Below are positions 10,001-18,903 of a stretch of 64,000 bases of DNA, in pieces. Origin of the DNA: Amycolatopsis deserti. GTDB lineage: Bacteria; Actinomycetota; Actinomycetes; Mycobacteriales; Pseudonocardiaceae. The notes under the pieces are model-generated. The model was not told the origin of the DNA and searched no databases. It worked only from the letters and a program-made list of their open reading frames with translations. Each line of letters starts with the position of its first letter. The stretch's first letter is position 1. Position numbers and translations under genes: made by a program. The DNA is taken from positions 124,001 to 188,000 of the forward strand of contig NZ_BNAU01000007.1 in assembly GCF_014653945.1 (NCBI RefSeq). The letters run 5' to 3'.

Positions 10001-10326
10001 CCCAGCACGGAGTTCACCACCCCGGCGACCCCGGCCTTGGCGCTGTTCGCCGCCTGCTTGGCGCGGTCCTTGCCGGCGCCGCGCTCGGCGTTGAAGGCGT
10101 CCACCGCGGACTGCTGGGTCAGCTCGATGAACGCGGTCGTCCGGCCCGAGGCCGACGCCAGGCGCGGGGACAGCTTGCCCCGCAGGCCGTCCTCGGCGAC
10201 CTTGGCGACGGGCTTGGCCGCCGCGAGCGGCTCGTCCTGGGCCGCCGCGCTGCCCGACGCGAAACCGGTCGCGGCGAGCGCGGCGGCGAAGACGGCGGCG
10301 AGCGACCGCCGGGTCCTGTTTCTCAT
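7018..10326 (-). CDS. Secreted subtilisin-like serine protease (S8 family)
   Basis: A large exoprotease, about 1102 residues from ATG 10326 (MRNRTRRSLAAVF). The N-terminus is a Sec/Tat-like signal (Arg-rich, Ala-rich core, likely cleavage after ASGSAAA), followed by an inhibitor-like propeptide. The catalytic triad is readable: Asp in GVIDDGIDYTHADF near residue 189, His in GEHGTHVAGT near 259, Ser in SGTSMATP near 606. The wide His-Ser spacing holds an inserted PA-like domain. About 480 residues follow the catalytic Ser and probably form beta-rich C-terminal domains. An in-frame GTG at 10344 is an alternative start, but GAGGG suits 10326. It is a single-gene unit between leuB and serA. Confidence 0.9.
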   Translation of the reverse strand: MRNRTRRSLAAVFAAALAATGFASGSAAAQDEPLAAAKPVAKVAEDGLRGKLSPRLASASGRTTAFIELTQQSAVDAFNAERGAGKDRAKQAANSAKAGVAGVVNSVLGQLRSLDAGTEVLYSTANAVSGVVVTADAAKIRELAARPDVASIRTVVPKTRSNNSAAQLTNTLTAWQQTGRLGDGIKVGVIDDGIDYTHADFGGPGTKAAYDSVDRTAPTPLFPNAKVVGGTDLVGDDYDAGTEGADTPKPDPNPIACGEHGTHVAGTVAGYGVNADGSTFTGDYSKLTADSLNAMKIGPGMAPKAALYAIKVFGCEGSTDVTSQALDWALDPNGDGDFDDHLDIVNLSLGSDFGAPDDPDSLFVRKLAANNVLSVIAEGNGGDLYDVGGSPGNTPEALTVASSRDVSVLRDAADVTAPAGIAGPKGGQYSQNYTGYDTLDRTSAVAKVSAANADGCAPYSDADKAAVAGKFAWLEWDDNDATRACGSAARANNAQAAGATGVLLSSSLEHFAAGIAGNSAIPMFQFTASATSQIRPALDAGTLTVRLYGAGRASLQTYDPAIVDTPSSFTSRGVRGPAVKPDVSAPGDTISSALRGSGNNRTVLSGTSMATPLTAGITALLRQAHPDWSVEEIKALVMNTAGHDIVADGKTYAPQRVGAGRVDAQAALNDQVLAYSRDDRGAVSVTFGTVEVDRPVTLTKTIQVVNKGSNWARYNVAYEGITNLPGVQYQLSDRSVTVPPRGTASVRVTLRITDPTALRKVIDPTVATEQAGMARQFVADASGRVVLSPPPGGNTPSLRVPVYAAPKPVSAIDTPRSLNFTGDTARFTLTGRGVDQGTASQRYESLISVLELQGSSPRLPECRGRLTDGCTINETAKGGDLQYVGAASTIAQARQEGHADQALLAFGISTWGNWANLGSNTIPFVDIDTTGDGVPDFESYVTKASGTDVWLVNTVDLNAEGFPSVDIQAVNGQLGDVDTNVFDTNVVLLPVSIAALGIDPNAASHKISYTVGTTGYYVAPSSENGLIDAIGTPMTFDALAPGYSVSGAVGTALSYSAKPGTALVVTRNPASTDTVLGLLALKHHNGNGNRVSVIRVNGGSLG

Positions 10327-10436
10327 GCTTGTTCGCACCCTCACTCCGGATCAAGGCGAGGGTGCGAACTTAGCCCGTGCCCCGGCGAAACGCCTAGAGC
10401 GGATCGGAGTAATCCGACTTTGGGAGGTAGTCCGCG

Positions 10437-12035
10437 TTACGCGAACGTGATGGCGCGAATCGTGCGGGCGCCCACGGTCGCCGCGATCGGCTCCAGCAGG
10501 TGGGAGTCGACCTCGCGGTCGACGCGCAGGATCATCACCGCGTCCGACCGGTCGGTGGTCTGGCTGATCTGCGCCGCCTCGATGTTGATCGAAGCCTCAC
10601 CCAGCAGGGTGCCCACGCGGCCCATGATGCCCGGCCGGTCCGGGTACTCCAGGAGCAGCATGTGGCCCTCGGCGCGCAGGTCGAAGTGGCGGCCGTTGAC
10701 CTCGACCAGCTTCTCCACCTGGTTGTTGCCGGTGACCGAACCCGACACCGACAGCACGCTGCCGTCGTCGTGCACCGCGCGCACGGTGACCAGGCTGCGC
10801 CAGTTCGGGCTCTCCGGCTCGGTGACGATCTCGGTGCGCACGCCGAACTCCTCGGCCAGGCGCGGCGCGTTGACGAACGTGACCTGGTCCTCGACCACGC
10901 CGGAGAACACGCCGCGCAGCGCGGCCAGCGACAGCACGCTGACGTCCTCCGACGACAGCTCGCCGCGCACCTCGACGGTGACCGCCGACGGCGCCTTCTG
11001 GCTCAGCGCGGCCAGCACGGTGCCCAGCTTCTGGGTCAGCGGCAGGTACGGGCGGACCTCCTCACCCACCACGCCACCGCTGGCGACGTTCACCGCGTCC
11101 GGCACGAAGTCGCCGCGCAGCGCCAGCAGCACCGACCGGGCGACGTCGGTGCCCGCGCGGTCCTGCGCCTCGGCGGTCGAGGCGCCCAGGTGCGGGGTGA
11201 CCACGACGTTGGGCAGGCCGAACAGCGGGCTCTCGGTGGTCGGCTCGGTGACGAACACGTCGATCCCGGCGCCGCCGACGTGACCGTTGCGGATGGCCTC
11301 GGCCAGCGCCTCCTCGTCGACCAGACCACCGCGCGCGGCGTTGACGATGATCACGCCCGGCTTGGTCTTCTTCAGCGCCTCGGCGTCGATCAGGCCCTTG
11401 GTCTCCGGGGTCTTGGGCAGGTGGATCGAGATCGCGTCGGCGCGCTGGAGCAGCTCGTCCAGGCTCACCAGCTCGACGCCCAGCTGGGCGGCGCGGGCGG
11501 CCGAGACGTAGGGGTCGTAGGCGATGATCTTGGTGTCGAACGCGGCCAGGCGCGCGGCGAACAGCTGGCCGATCTTGCCGAAGCCGACCACGCCGACGGT
11601 CTTGCCGTTCAGCTCGACGCCGCTGAACGAGCTGCGCTTCCACGCGCCGCCCTGCAGGCTCTGGTCGGCGGCCGGGATGCGGCGGGCCACGGCGAGCAGC
11701 AGCGCGACGGCGTGCTCGGCGGCCGAGACGATGTTCGAGGTCGGCGCGTTGACCACGAGCACACCACGCTCGGTGGCGGCCGGGACCTCGACGTTGTCCA
11801 GGCCGACGCCGGCCCGGGCGACGACCTTCAGGCGCGTGCTCGCGGCCAGCACCTCGGCGTCCACCTTGGTCGCGGAGCGGACCAGCAGCGCGTCGGCGGC
11901 CTTCACGGCCTCCAGCAACGCGGGGCGGTCGGTGCCGTCCACGTGCCGGACCTCGACCTCGTCACCGAACACGGCCAGCGTGGACGGAGCGAGCTTTTCG
12001 GCGATGAGGACGACCGGCTTGCTGGGGTTGGTCAC
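10437..12035 (-). CDS. serA: D-3-phosphoglycerate dehydrogenase, long form with ACT domain
   Basis: Catalyses the first committed step of serine synthesis, oxidation of 3-phosphoglycerate. 532 residues, the long actinobacterial type: catalytic/NAD domain with VGVVGFGKIGQLF near residue 150, the HLPKTPETKGL segment and GIDVFVTEP; an intervening ASB domain (about 320-450); and a C-terminal ACT domain beginning LLLEYPDRPGIMGRVG that usually binds serine for feedback control. GTG at 12035 is preceded by GGGAG at good spacing. leuB-serA-ilvC order is shared with mycobacteria (from memory), here with the subtilase and LLM genes inserted. Confidence 0.96.
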   Translation of the reverse strand: MTNPSKPVVLIAEKLAPSTLAVFGDEVEVRHVDGTDRPALLEAVKAADALLVRSATKVDAEVLAASTRLKVVARAGVGLDNVEVPAATERGVLVVNAPTSNIVSAAEHAVALLLAVARRIPAADQSLQGGAWKRSSFSGVELNGKTVGVVGFGKIGQLFAARLAAFDTKIIAYDPYVSAARAAQLGVELVSLDELLQRADAISIHLPKTPETKGLIDAEALKKTKPGVIIVNAARGGLVDEEALAEAIRNGHVGGAGIDVFVTEPTTESPLFGLPNVVVTPHLGASTAEAQDRAGTDVARSVLLALRGDFVPDAVNVASGGVVGEEVRPYLPLTQKLGTVLAALSQKAPSAVTVEVRGELSSEDVSVLSLAALRGVFSGVVEDQVTFVNAPRLAEEFGVRTEIVTEPESPNWRSLVTVRAVHDDGSVLSVSGSVTGNNQVEKLVEVNGRHFDLRAEGHMLLLEYPDRPGIMGRVGTLLGEASINIEAAQISQTTDRSDAVMILRVDREVDSHLLEPIAATVGARTIRAITFA

Positions 12036-12107
12036 GATGGGGCTCCCGTGGACGCGGCTGGGCTCAAACGACGCCCGCGAGTCTAGTCGCGCTGCTCACC
12101 GGGGCCG

Positions 12108-12662
12108 TTAACGGGAGCGCAACCCGGCGAAAACGAGATCGAGAAGCCGATCCGGGTCACCGGCGTGCTCGCCGGCCCAGCCCGCCGCGTGCACCATCAG
12201 CAACACCTCGTCGGGCTCGAGGTCCGCGCGCAGCTGTCCGGATTCCTGCGCGCGGGCGACCAACCGGGCGACGGCCGCGCGCATCCCGGCGCAGGCGGCG
12301 TGCAGGTCGGAGGTCTCGTCGTTGAGCGCGTCGGCGGTCGCGTCGGCCAGGCCGCGGAACGTGGTGGCGGCGCCGAGCAGGCTCCGCGCGAAGGTGCGCA
12401 GGGCGGCGAGCGGGTCCCGGTCTTCGAGGAGTTCTTCGGCCGTGCGGGCCTGCGCCTCGAACCGCTCGCCGAGCAGGGCGACCAGCAGCGCCTCCCGGGT
12501 CGGGAAGTGCCGGTAGAGCGTGCCGATCCCGACCCCGGCCCGGCGCGCGATCTCCTCCAGCGAGGCGTCCACGCCGAACTCGGCGAACGCCGTGTTGGCC
12601 TCCGCCAGCAGCCGCTCGTAGTTGCGGCGGGCGTCGGCGCGCAGGGGTCGGGTGCTGTTCAT
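12108..12662 (-). CDS. TetR-family transcriptional regulator
   Basis: About 184 residues from ATG 12662 (MNSTRPLRADARRNYE). The N-terminal helix-turn-helix is typical: ASLEEIARRAGVGIGTLYRHF, preceded by a helix with ANTAFAEFGVD. The C-terminal ligand domain has no recognisable specificity. It diverges from the LLM oxidoreductase pair across 77 bases, so it most likely represses that operon and itself. TAAAGT eight bases before the ATG is a possible -10 box, which would make this mRNA nearly leaderless. An upstream in-frame ATG at 12686 is less likely. Confidence 0.9.
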   Translation of the reverse strand: MNSTRPLRADARRNYERLLAEANTAFAEFGVDASLEEIARRAGVGIGTLYRHFPTREALLVALLGERFEAQARTAEELLEDRDPLAALRTFARSLLGAATTFRGLADATADALNDETSDLHAACAGMRAAVARLVARAQESGQLRADLEPDEVLLMVHAAGWAGEHAGDPDRLLDLVFAGLRSR

Positions 12663-12713
12663 CACGATCCACTTTAGGCGTGACAAACCGGAGGCTGCCT
12701 TCGTAGAGTGATC

Positions 12714-12728
12714 CGGAGGACCCCTCCG
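12714..12728. promoter_or_regulatory. Inverted repeat in the TetR/LLM intergenic region
   Basis: CGGAGG and CCTCCG flank ACC, directly 11 bases before the LLM start at 12740. It could be a TetR operator or a small hairpin in the LLM leader that controls translation. A TAGAGT box at 12704-12709 lies just before it. Confidence 0.4.
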
Positions 12729-12739
12729 AAAGGTTTTCG

Positions 12740-13600
12740 ATGACTTCAGTCGGTGTTTGGCTCTACGGCGGTCACCCGGCGACCGCCGAGGTGGAACGGG
12801 AGCAGCTGGCGCGGCTCGACGCGCTCGGCTACGCCTCGGTGTGGATGGGCGAGACCGTCGGCGGGCGCGACGCGTTCGCCCGGTCCGCGGTGTTCCTCGG
12901 CGCGACCGGGCGGATCACGGTGGGCACGGGGATCGCGAACGTGTGGTCGCGGCCCGCGGTGACCGCACAGGCCGCGGCGCGCACCGTCGCCGAGGCCCAT
13001 CCCGGGCGGTTCGTGCTCGGACTGGGGGTCGGGCACCCCTTCCAGGCCGCGAGCCTGGGGCAGTCGTTCGCGAAACCACTGCGCGGGATGCGGGAGTACC
13101 TGTCCCGGATGGACGAAGAGGCGGCGGCCAACCCGCCGGCCGCGCCGTTCCCCCGGGTGCTGGCCGCGATCGGGCCGCGGATGCTGGAGCTGTCCCGGGA
13201 CGCCGCCGACGGCGCGCACCCGTTCGCCATGCCCGTGCGGCACACCGCGTTCGCGCGGGAGATCCTCGGTCCGGGCAAGCTGCTGATCCCGCACCAGTCG
13301 GTGCTGCTGGAGACCGATCCGGAAGTGGCGCGCGCGAAGGCGCGGTCGTCGGCGAGCCAGATCCTGCGGGCCGAGGCCTATGCCCGGGCGTGGCGCGAAT
13401 TCGGCTACGACGAGATGTCCGACCGGCTGGTGGACGCGGCCGTCGCCTGGGGCGACGAGGAGGCGATCGCGCGGCGGGTGCGGGAACAGTTCGACGCGGG
13501 CGCCGATCAGGTGCTGATCTCCCCCACCGCGACCGACCTGCCCGGCGCGGTGGACCAGCTCGCCCGGCTGGCGCCGGTGCTGCTGGGGGTGGCCGCGTGA
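12740..13600 (+). CDS. LLM-class F420-dependent-type oxidoreductase (first of pair)
   Basis: 286 residues, luciferase-like TIM barrel. The N-terminus SVGVWLYGGH and the GRITVGTGIANVWSRP and HPGRFVLGLGVGHP segments are typical of the actinobacterial LLM subfamily assumed to use coenzyme F420; cofactor use is inferred from family. The substrate is unknown. The ATG at 12740 is preceded by AAAGG. It overlaps the next gene by four bases (GTGA), so the two are translationally coupled and probably a recent or ancient duplication. A divergent TetR gene upstream is the likely regulator. Confidence 0.87.
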   Translation: MTSVGVWLYGGHPATAEVEREQLARLDALGYASVWMGETVGGRDAFARSAVFLGATGRITVGTGIANVWSRPAVTAQAAARTVAEAHPGRFVLGLGVGHPFQAASLGQSFAKPLRGMREYLSRMDEEAAANPPAAPFPRVLAAIGPRMLELSRDAADGAHPFAMPVRHTAFAREILGPGKLLIPHQSVLLETDPEVARAKARSSASQILRAEAYARAWREFGYDEMSDRLVDAAVAWGDEEAIARRVREQFDAGADQVLISPTATDLPGAVDQLARLAPVLLGVAA

Positions 13601-14421
13601 GCGTCGGTATCTGGACCTTCGCCTTCGACGCCGCGCCGATCGGCCAGGTGCGCGAGGCCGCCGCGGAGATCGAGGAACTCGGGTTCGACGGCCTGTGGTT
13701 CGGCGAGTACCCGGGCCGCGAGGCGCTCACCCAGGCGGCTTTGCTGCTCGGCGCCACGTCCCGGATCACGGTCGCCACCGGCGTCGCCCGCTTCGACCGG
13801 CGCAGCCCGGCCGGTGTCGCGGGCGGGGCGCGTGCCCTGGCCGAGGCCTATCCCGGCCGGTTCACGCTGGGCCTGGGCGGGCACGCGCGCGGCGCGCGCC
13901 CCGTCGAGAGCATCCGCGCGTACCTGGACGAAATGGACGCGGCCGAGTTCACCAGCCCCGAGCCCGTGCCACCGCCGCGCAGGCTGCTCGCCGCACTGGG
14001 ACCGCGGATGCTGCGGCTGGCCGCCGAACGCGCCGACGGCGCCCACCCGTACTTCGTGCCACCCGAGCACACCGCGCTGGCGCGGGAGATCATGGGGCCG
14101 CACGCCTACCTCGCGGTGGAGCAGGGCGTGGTGCTGGACCGGGTTCGCGGCCTGGACATCGCCCGCGCGGAGGTGGGCTTCTACCTGGAGAGCGCCGAGC
14201 ACCACCGCGTGAACCTCAAGCGCCTCGGCTTCACCGACGACGATCTCGCGGGCAGCGACCGGCTGGTCGAGTCGGTCATCGCGATCGGCGAGGAGGAGAT
14301 CGCCGGCCGGGTCAAGGCCCATCTGGACGCGGGCGCGGACCACGTGTGCCTGCAGGTGATCACCGACGAGCCCGGCCTGCCCCTGGCCGGCTGGCGGCGG
14401 CTGGCCGAACTCGTGCTCTGA
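13597..14421 (+). CDS. LLM-class F420-dependent-type oxidoreductase (second of pair)
   Basis: 274 residues starting at the GTG inside the upstream stop (GTGA overlap, 13597-13600). It shares the plan of its neighbour: SVGIWTFAFD at the N-terminus, SRITVATGVARFDRRSP, YPGRFTLGLGGHAR, and the LAALGPRMLRLAAERADGA block. The repeated pattern in the same places indicates paralogy. The two proteins may form a heteromer or act in sequence on related substrates; neither can be shown from sequence. No terminator is evident before the convergent DUF397 gene. Confidence 0.86.
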   Translation: MSVGIWTFAFDAAPIGQVREAAAEIEELGFDGLWFGEYPGREALTQAALLLGATSRITVATGVARFDRRSPAGVAGGARALAEAYPGRFTLGLGGHARGARPVESIRAYLDEMDAAEFTSPEPVPPPRRLLAALGPRMLRLAAERADGAHPYFVPPEHTALAREIMGPHAYLAVEQGVVLDRVRGLDIARAEVGFYLESAEHHRVNLKRLGFTDDDLAGSDRLVESVIAIGEEEIAGRVKAHLDAGADHVCLQVITDEPGLPLAGWRRLAELVL

Positions 14422-14431
14422 CCGCGGCCGG

Positions 14432-14674
14432 TCAGTCGGCGCTCAGGCCCGCCAGGTCGTGGAACTCGCCGTCGCGGGCGCCGGCCACGAACGCGTCCCA
14501 TTCGGACGGTGTGAAGACCAGGACCGTGCCGTCCGGGTCGGTCGCCTTCCGCAGCGCCGTGTAGACGAGGCCGTCGGTGTGCTCGACGTGCGCGAACTCC
14601 AGTTCACCGCCGGTCGCCTGCCACCTGGCGCCGGTGAGATCCAGTTCCTCGCGAACCCGCGCCTTGTCGTCCAC
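14432..14674 (-). CDS. DUF397 domain protein (orphan)
   Basis: 80 residues from GTG 14674 (MDDKARVREELDL). The C-terminal half matches the DUF397 pattern: ALRKATDPDGTVLVFTPSEW followed by DAFVAGARDGEFHDL. DUF397 proteins are abundant in Streptomyces and Amycolatopsis and normally sit beside an XRE-type regulator as a bald/AbaA-like or toxin-antitoxin-like pair. No XRE gene is adjacent here. It converges on the LLM pair and lies just downstream of the ilvC terminator. ATG starts further upstream in frame would run through the terminator hairpin and are rejected. Confidence 0.75.
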   Translation of the reverse strand: MDDKARVREELDLTGARWQATGGELEFAHVEHTDGLVYTALRKATDPDGTVLVFTPSEWDAFVAGARDGEFHDLAGLSAD

Positions 14675-14702
14675 GCGCTCACGGTAACTCCGCGACGAAG
14701 AA

Positions 14703-14737
14703 GGGACCGCTCCGGGGGCGCACCCCGGAGCGGTCCC
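14703..14737 (-). terminator. Terminator of the ilvBNC operon
   Basis: GGGACCGCTCCGGGG (14703-14717) and its perfect complement (14723-14737) form a 15-bp stem with a 5-base loop, 16 bases past the ilvC stop. On the minus strand TTCTTC follows. It separates ilvC from the DUF397 gene. Confidence 0.85.
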
Positions 14738-14753
14738 TGCTGCCGCGGAAAAC

Positions 14754-15791
<1,038 letters not shown>

Positions 15792-15801
15792 CTAAAAAAC
15801 T

Positions 15802-16308
15802 TCAGCGGGGCGCGGAGGCGGTGATCGACCGGGGACCCCGGCCGACCGCGACCATGCCGGACTGCACGATCTCACGCACGCCATAGGGCTCGAGCATGCG
15901 CAGGAGGGCACTGAGCTTGTCACCGGTGCCGGTGGCCTCGATGGTGAGCGCCTCGGGCGAGACGTCGACCACCTTCGCACGGAACAGCTGGACGGTCTCG
16001 AGGACCTGGCTGCGCACGGTGGCGTCGGCCCGGACCTTGACGAGCAGCAGTTCGCGCTGCACCGACGAGACGGGCTCGAGCTCCACGATCTTGATGACGT
16101 TGACGAGCTTGTTGAGCTGCTTGGTCACCTGTTCGAGCGGTAGCTCCTCAACGGCGACCACGATCGTCATCCGGGACACCTCGGGGTTTTCCGTGGGCCC
16201 GACGGCGAGGGACTCGATGTTGAAACCGCGGCGGGAGAACAACCCGGCGACTCTGGCGAGCACCCCGGGGACATTCTCCACCAACACGGACAGCGTATGC
16301 GTGGTCAC
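15802..16308 (-). CDS. ilvN: Acetolactate synthase regulatory subunit
   Basis: Small regulatory subunit that binds valine and sets activity of IlvB. 168 residues; the N-terminal ACT domain begins [20 protein letters not shown], followed by the conserved [11 protein letters not shown], and a second C-terminal domain with [14 protein letters not shown]. The GTG start at 16308 lies inside the ilvB stop (GTGA), so the two subunits are translationally coupled, which suits fixed stoichiometry. Confidence 0.97.
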   Translation of the reverse strand: MTTHTLSVLVENVPGVLARVAGLFSRRGFNIESLAVGPTENPEVSRMTIVVAVEELPLEQVTKQLNKLVNVIKIVELEPVSSVQRELLLVKVRADATVRSQVLETVQLFRAKVVDVSPEALTIEATGTGDKLSALLRMLEPYGVREIVQSGMVAVGRGPRSITASAPR

Positions 16309-18167
16309 TGCGAAACCTCGTCGTCTTCGAACAGCGGGCGGATGCCGCGCGCGGCCATGATCTCGTCGTTCCCGGTGCCTGCCGCCACCATGGGCCAGAC
16401 CTGGGCGTCCTTGCCGACCACGAAGTCGATCACCACCGGCCGGTCGTTGATCTCCATCGCGCGGCGGATGACGTCGTCGACCTCGTCCTTGGTCTCACAC
16501 CGCAGGCCGGCGCAGCCCAGCGCCTCGGCCAGCAGCGTGAAGTCCGGGATGCGGTGCTTGTGGGTGCCGAGGTCGGTGTTGGAGTACCGCTCGGCGTAGA
16601 AGAGGTTCTGCCACTGGCGGACCATGCCCAGGTTGCCGTTGTTGATGACGGCGACCTTGATCGGCGCGCCCTCGATGGCGCAGGTGGCCAGCTCCTGGTT
16701 GGTCATCTGGAAGCAGCCGTCGCCGTCGATGGCCCACACCTGCTTGTCCGGCACGCCGAACTTGGCGCCCATCGCGGCCGGGACCGCGTAGCCCATGGTG
16801 CCCAGGCCACCGGAGTTGAGCCAGGTGCGCGGGTGCTCGTACTTGATGAACTGCGCGGCCCACATCTGGTGCTGGCCGACCCCGGCGGCGTAGACGGCGT
16901 CCGGGCCGACGATCTGGCCGATGCGCTCGATGACGTACTGCGGCGACAGCGTGCCGTCGCTGGGCCACTCGTAGCCGGCCGGGAAGGTCTGGCGCCACGC
17001 GTCGATCTGCGTCCACCACGGGGCCAGGTCCGGCTCGCCGAGGCGCTCGGTCTCGGCCTTCACCGCGTCGATCAGCTCGGTGATGATCTCCGCGCAGTCG
17101 CCCACGATCGGCACGTCGGCCTTGCGGTTCTTGGAGATCTCGGCCGGGTCGATGTCGGCGTGGACGACCTTGGCCTCCGGCGCGAACGACGACAGTTGAC
17201 CGGTCACCCGGTCGTCGAAGCGCGCGCCCAGCGCCACCAGCAGGTCGGCGCGCTGCATCGCGGCGACCGCGGCGACCGAGCCGTGCATGCCGGGCATGCC
17301 CAGGTGCTGCTGGTGCGAGTCGGGGAACGCGCCGCGCGCCATCAGCGTGGTGACCACGGGGATGCCGGTCAGCTCGGCCAGCCGCCTGAGCTGCTCGTGC
17401 GCCTGGGCCTTGATCACGCCGCCGCCGACGTAGAGGACCGGGCGGCGGGCCTGCGCGATCAGCTTCGCGGCCTCGCGGACCTGCTTGCCGTGCGGGCGCA
17501 GCGTGGGCCGGTAGCCGGGCAGGTGCATCTCCGGCGGCCAGGAGAACGACGTGGTCTCCTGCAGCACGTCCTTGGGGATGTCGACCAGGACCGGGCCGGG
17601 ACGGCCGGTGGAGGCCAGGTGGAACGCCTCGGCGATCACCCTCGGGATGTCGATCGGGTCGGTGACCAGGAAGTTGTGCTTGGTGACCGGCATCGTGATG
17701 CCGCAGATGTCGGCTTCCTGGAAGGCGTCGGTGCCGATCAGCGCCCGGGTCTGCTGGCCGGTGATCGCGACGACCGGGACGGAGTCCATGTTCGCGTCGG
17801 CCAGCGGGGTGACCAGGTTGGTGGCGCCGGGGCCGGAGGTCGCCATGCAGACCCCGACCTTGCCGGTCGCCTGCGCGTACCCGGTGGCCGCGTGCCCCGC
17901 GCCCTGCTCGTGGCGGACGAGGACGTGGCGCACCTTGGTCGAGTCCAGAAGCGGGTCGTACGCCGGCAGGATCGTGCCGCCCGGAATCCCGAAGACCACC
18001 TCCACGCCCATCGCCTCGAGCGACCGCACCAGCGACTGCGCACCGGTCACCCGGACCGGCGTGCCGGCGGGCGGGGCGGGCTTGGGGCGGTTGCCGAGCT
18101 GGGCTGGCGACGCGGCGGCCGGAGTTCCTCCGGATTTCGTGTCCGATCGCGACGTGGCGCTTGTCAT
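16305..18167 (-). CDS. ilvB: Acetolactate synthase catalytic subunit
   Basis: ThDP/FAD enzyme joining two pyruvates, or pyruvate and 2-oxobutyrate: the entry step of Val/Leu and Ile synthesis. 620 residues from ATG 18167 ([11 protein letters not shown]) with GAGG upstream. The catalytic Glu lies in [15 protein letters not shown]; the ThDP motif GDG...N is [17 protein letters not shown], followed by [12 protein letters not shown]. The N-terminal 50 residues (Ala/Pro/Thr-rich) are a loose extension. The frame is open further upstream, but that stretch crosses the terminator and is regulatory leader. The operon is ilvB-ilvN-ilvC. Confidence 0.97.
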   Translation of the reverse strand: MTSATSRSDTKSGGTPAAASPAQLGNRPKPAPPAGTPVRVTGAQSLVRSLEAMGVEVVFGIPGGTILPAYDPLLDSTKVRHVLVRHEQGAGHAATGYAQATGKVGVCMATSGPGATNLVTPLADANMDSVPVVAITGQQTRALIGTDAFQEADICGITMPVTKHNFLVTDPIDIPRVIAEAFHLASTGRPGPVLVDIPKDVLQETTSFSWPPEMHLPGYRPTLRPHGKQVREAAKLIAQARRPVLYVGGGVIKAQAHEQLRRLAELTGIPVVTTLMARGAFPDSHQQHLGMPGMHGSVAAVAAMQRADLLVALGARFDDRVTGQLSSFAPEAKVVHADIDPAEISKNRKADVPIVGDCAEIITELIDAVKAETERLGEPDLAPWWTQIDAWRQTFPAGYEWPSDGTLSPQYVIERIGQIVGPDAVYAAGVGQHQMWAAQFIKYEHPRTWLNSGGLGTMGYAVPAAMGAKFGVPDKQVWAIDGDGCFQMTNQELATCAIEGAPIKVAVINNGNLGMVRQWQNLFYAERYSNTDLGTHKHRIPDFTLLAEALGCAGLRCETKDEVDDVIRRAMEINDRPVVIDFVVGKDAQVWPMVAAGTGNDEIMAARGIRPLFEDDEVSQ

Positions 18168-18234
18168 CAGTTCTGCCTCGTGGGTCTCGTCGGGCTTCTC
18201 GTCAGGTGGTCGGGTCTGGCAAGGCGTGGGCAAC

Positions 18235-18271
18235 AAAAAACCCCCGCCGACCTTGGTAGGTCGCACGAGGG
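18235..18271 (-). terminator. Intrinsic terminator in the ilvB leader (attenuator)
   Basis: CGACCT (18263-18258) and AGGTCG (18253-18248) form the upper stem over an ACCA loop. CCCTCG (18271-18266) and CGGGGG (18246-18241) extend it below a small internal loop. Six T residues follow at 18240-18235. It lies 67 bases before the ilvB ATG and after the leader peptide, so it must be bypassed for ilvBNC expression. Confidence 0.82.
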
Positions 18272-18272
18272 T

Positions 18273-18321
18273 CGCGCGTCGACGCAGGCGGGCTCGATCG
18301 GTCCCTACGCGTCGACGCGCG
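18273..18321 (-). promoter_or_regulatory. 13-bp paired arms in the ilvB leader
   Basis: CGCGCGTCGACGC at 18321-18309, within the last leader-peptide codons, is perfectly complementary to GCGTCGACGCGCG at 18285-18273. The right arm ends one base before the terminator stem. The stretch around the leader stop codon (GCGTAGGG, 18310-18303) can also pair with the terminator's left arm through AGGG:CCCT and GCG:CGC (shifted), a possible antiterminator. Which fold wins should depend on ribosome position; this is inferred. Confidence 0.6.
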
Positions 18322-18352
18322 GGAAAAGTACGAGGCCAATCTGCGGTGTCAC
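18305..18352 (-). CDS. Branched-chain-amino-acid leader peptide of ilvBNC
   Basis: A 15-residue frame from GTG 18352 to TAG 18307-18305 with sequence [15 protein letters not shown]. Ile5, Leu7, Val8, Leu9 and Val13 cover all three branched-chain amino acids, matching what IlvBNC makes. There is no Shine-Dalgarno, and the -10 box ends about eight bases before the GTG, so it is probably translated leaderless. Stem-loop arms and an intrinsic terminator follow before ilvB. Attenuation of ilvBNC by a leader peptide is established in Corynebacterium glutamicum; the assignment here is by arrangement. Confidence 0.78.
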   Translation of the reverse strand: MTPQIGLVLFPRVDA

Positions 18353-18359
18353 GGCGCTG

Positions 18360-18389
18360 ACGTTAACGGGTCGCGCCAGATGGTGTCAA
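18360..18389 (-). promoter_or_regulatory. Promoter of the ilvBNC leader transcript
   Basis: A consensus -35, TTGACA at 18389-18384, is separated by 18 bases from TAACGT at 18365-18360. The predicted start falls at about 18353-18352, on the leader-peptide GTG. Confidence 0.7.
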
Positions 18390-18465
18390 CTCTGCGGGAT
18401 CGTGATCCCGGATACTGGGCACACCCGGCGGAGGTGTCCCGGGCGGCGGAAGGCACCATGGTGGC

Positions 18466-18903
18466 GTGGCCGAAACGCAGCACGAGGGCCGGAAGGCGAT
18501 CTTCCGGGTCCCGCTGATCACCCTGCTCGCCGTCGTGTTCCTGGCGGTCTGCATGATCCCCGCCGCCTTCGCCGACGTGCCGGGGCTGTGGCTGATGTAC
18601 GTCGTCCCGATCGGGTTGTTCGTCTACGTGCTGCGCACCCGCACGGTCGCCTCGGCGCGCGGCCTGAGCGTGCGGACGGTGTTCGGCCACCGCGAGATGC
18701 CGTGGTCGGCGCTCAAGGGCCTGGCGATCAACGACAAGGCCAAGGTGCGGGCCGTGCTGACCGACGGCAGCGAGGTCGCGCTGCCGTCGGTGCGCACCCG
18801 GCACCTGCCGGTGATCTCGCTGGTCAGCGAGGGCCGCATGAAGGATCCGAGCGGCCTGACCGACGACGTGGACCCCGAGTCCCCGGACGCGGCGACGGAC
18901 TAG
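18466..18903 (+). CDS. PH-domain-like membrane protein
   Basis: 145 residues. Two hydrophobic segments at about residues 16-36 (VPLITLLAVVFLAVC region) and 42-57 (LWLMYVVPIGLFVYVL) are followed by a soluble domain with the bacterial PH pattern: RGLSVRTVFGHREMPWSALKG and a following beta-rich stretch. The family is common in Actinobacteria beside ilvB (Rv3004/Rv3005-type position, from memory) and has no known function. The GTG at 18466 is chosen. Its stop overlaps the stop of the convergent small gene by a few bases. Confidence 0.75.
   Translation: MAETQHEGRKAIFRVPLITLLAVVFLAVCMIPAAFADVPGLWLMYVVPIGLFVYVLRTRTVASARGLSVRTVFGHREMPWSALKGLAINDKAKVRAVLTDGSEVALPSVRTRHLPVISLVSEGRMKDPSGLTDDVDPESPDAATD

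Noticed and set aside
10345-10436. Weak repeat CGGAT/ATCCG after serA as terminator
   Set aside because: Only five base pairs with a seven-base loop and no T-run; too weak to list.
7000-11283. Very long plus-strand open frame (1427 codons)
   Set aside because: It is the shadow of the subtilase and serA genes on the opposite strand; composition is Arg/Val/Gly-rich with no domain, typical of antisense frames in high-GC DNA.
18168-18266. N-terminal extension of ilvB by 33 codons
   Set aside because: It runs through the attenuator terminator and T-run. ATG 18167 has GAGG upstream and begins the normal protein.
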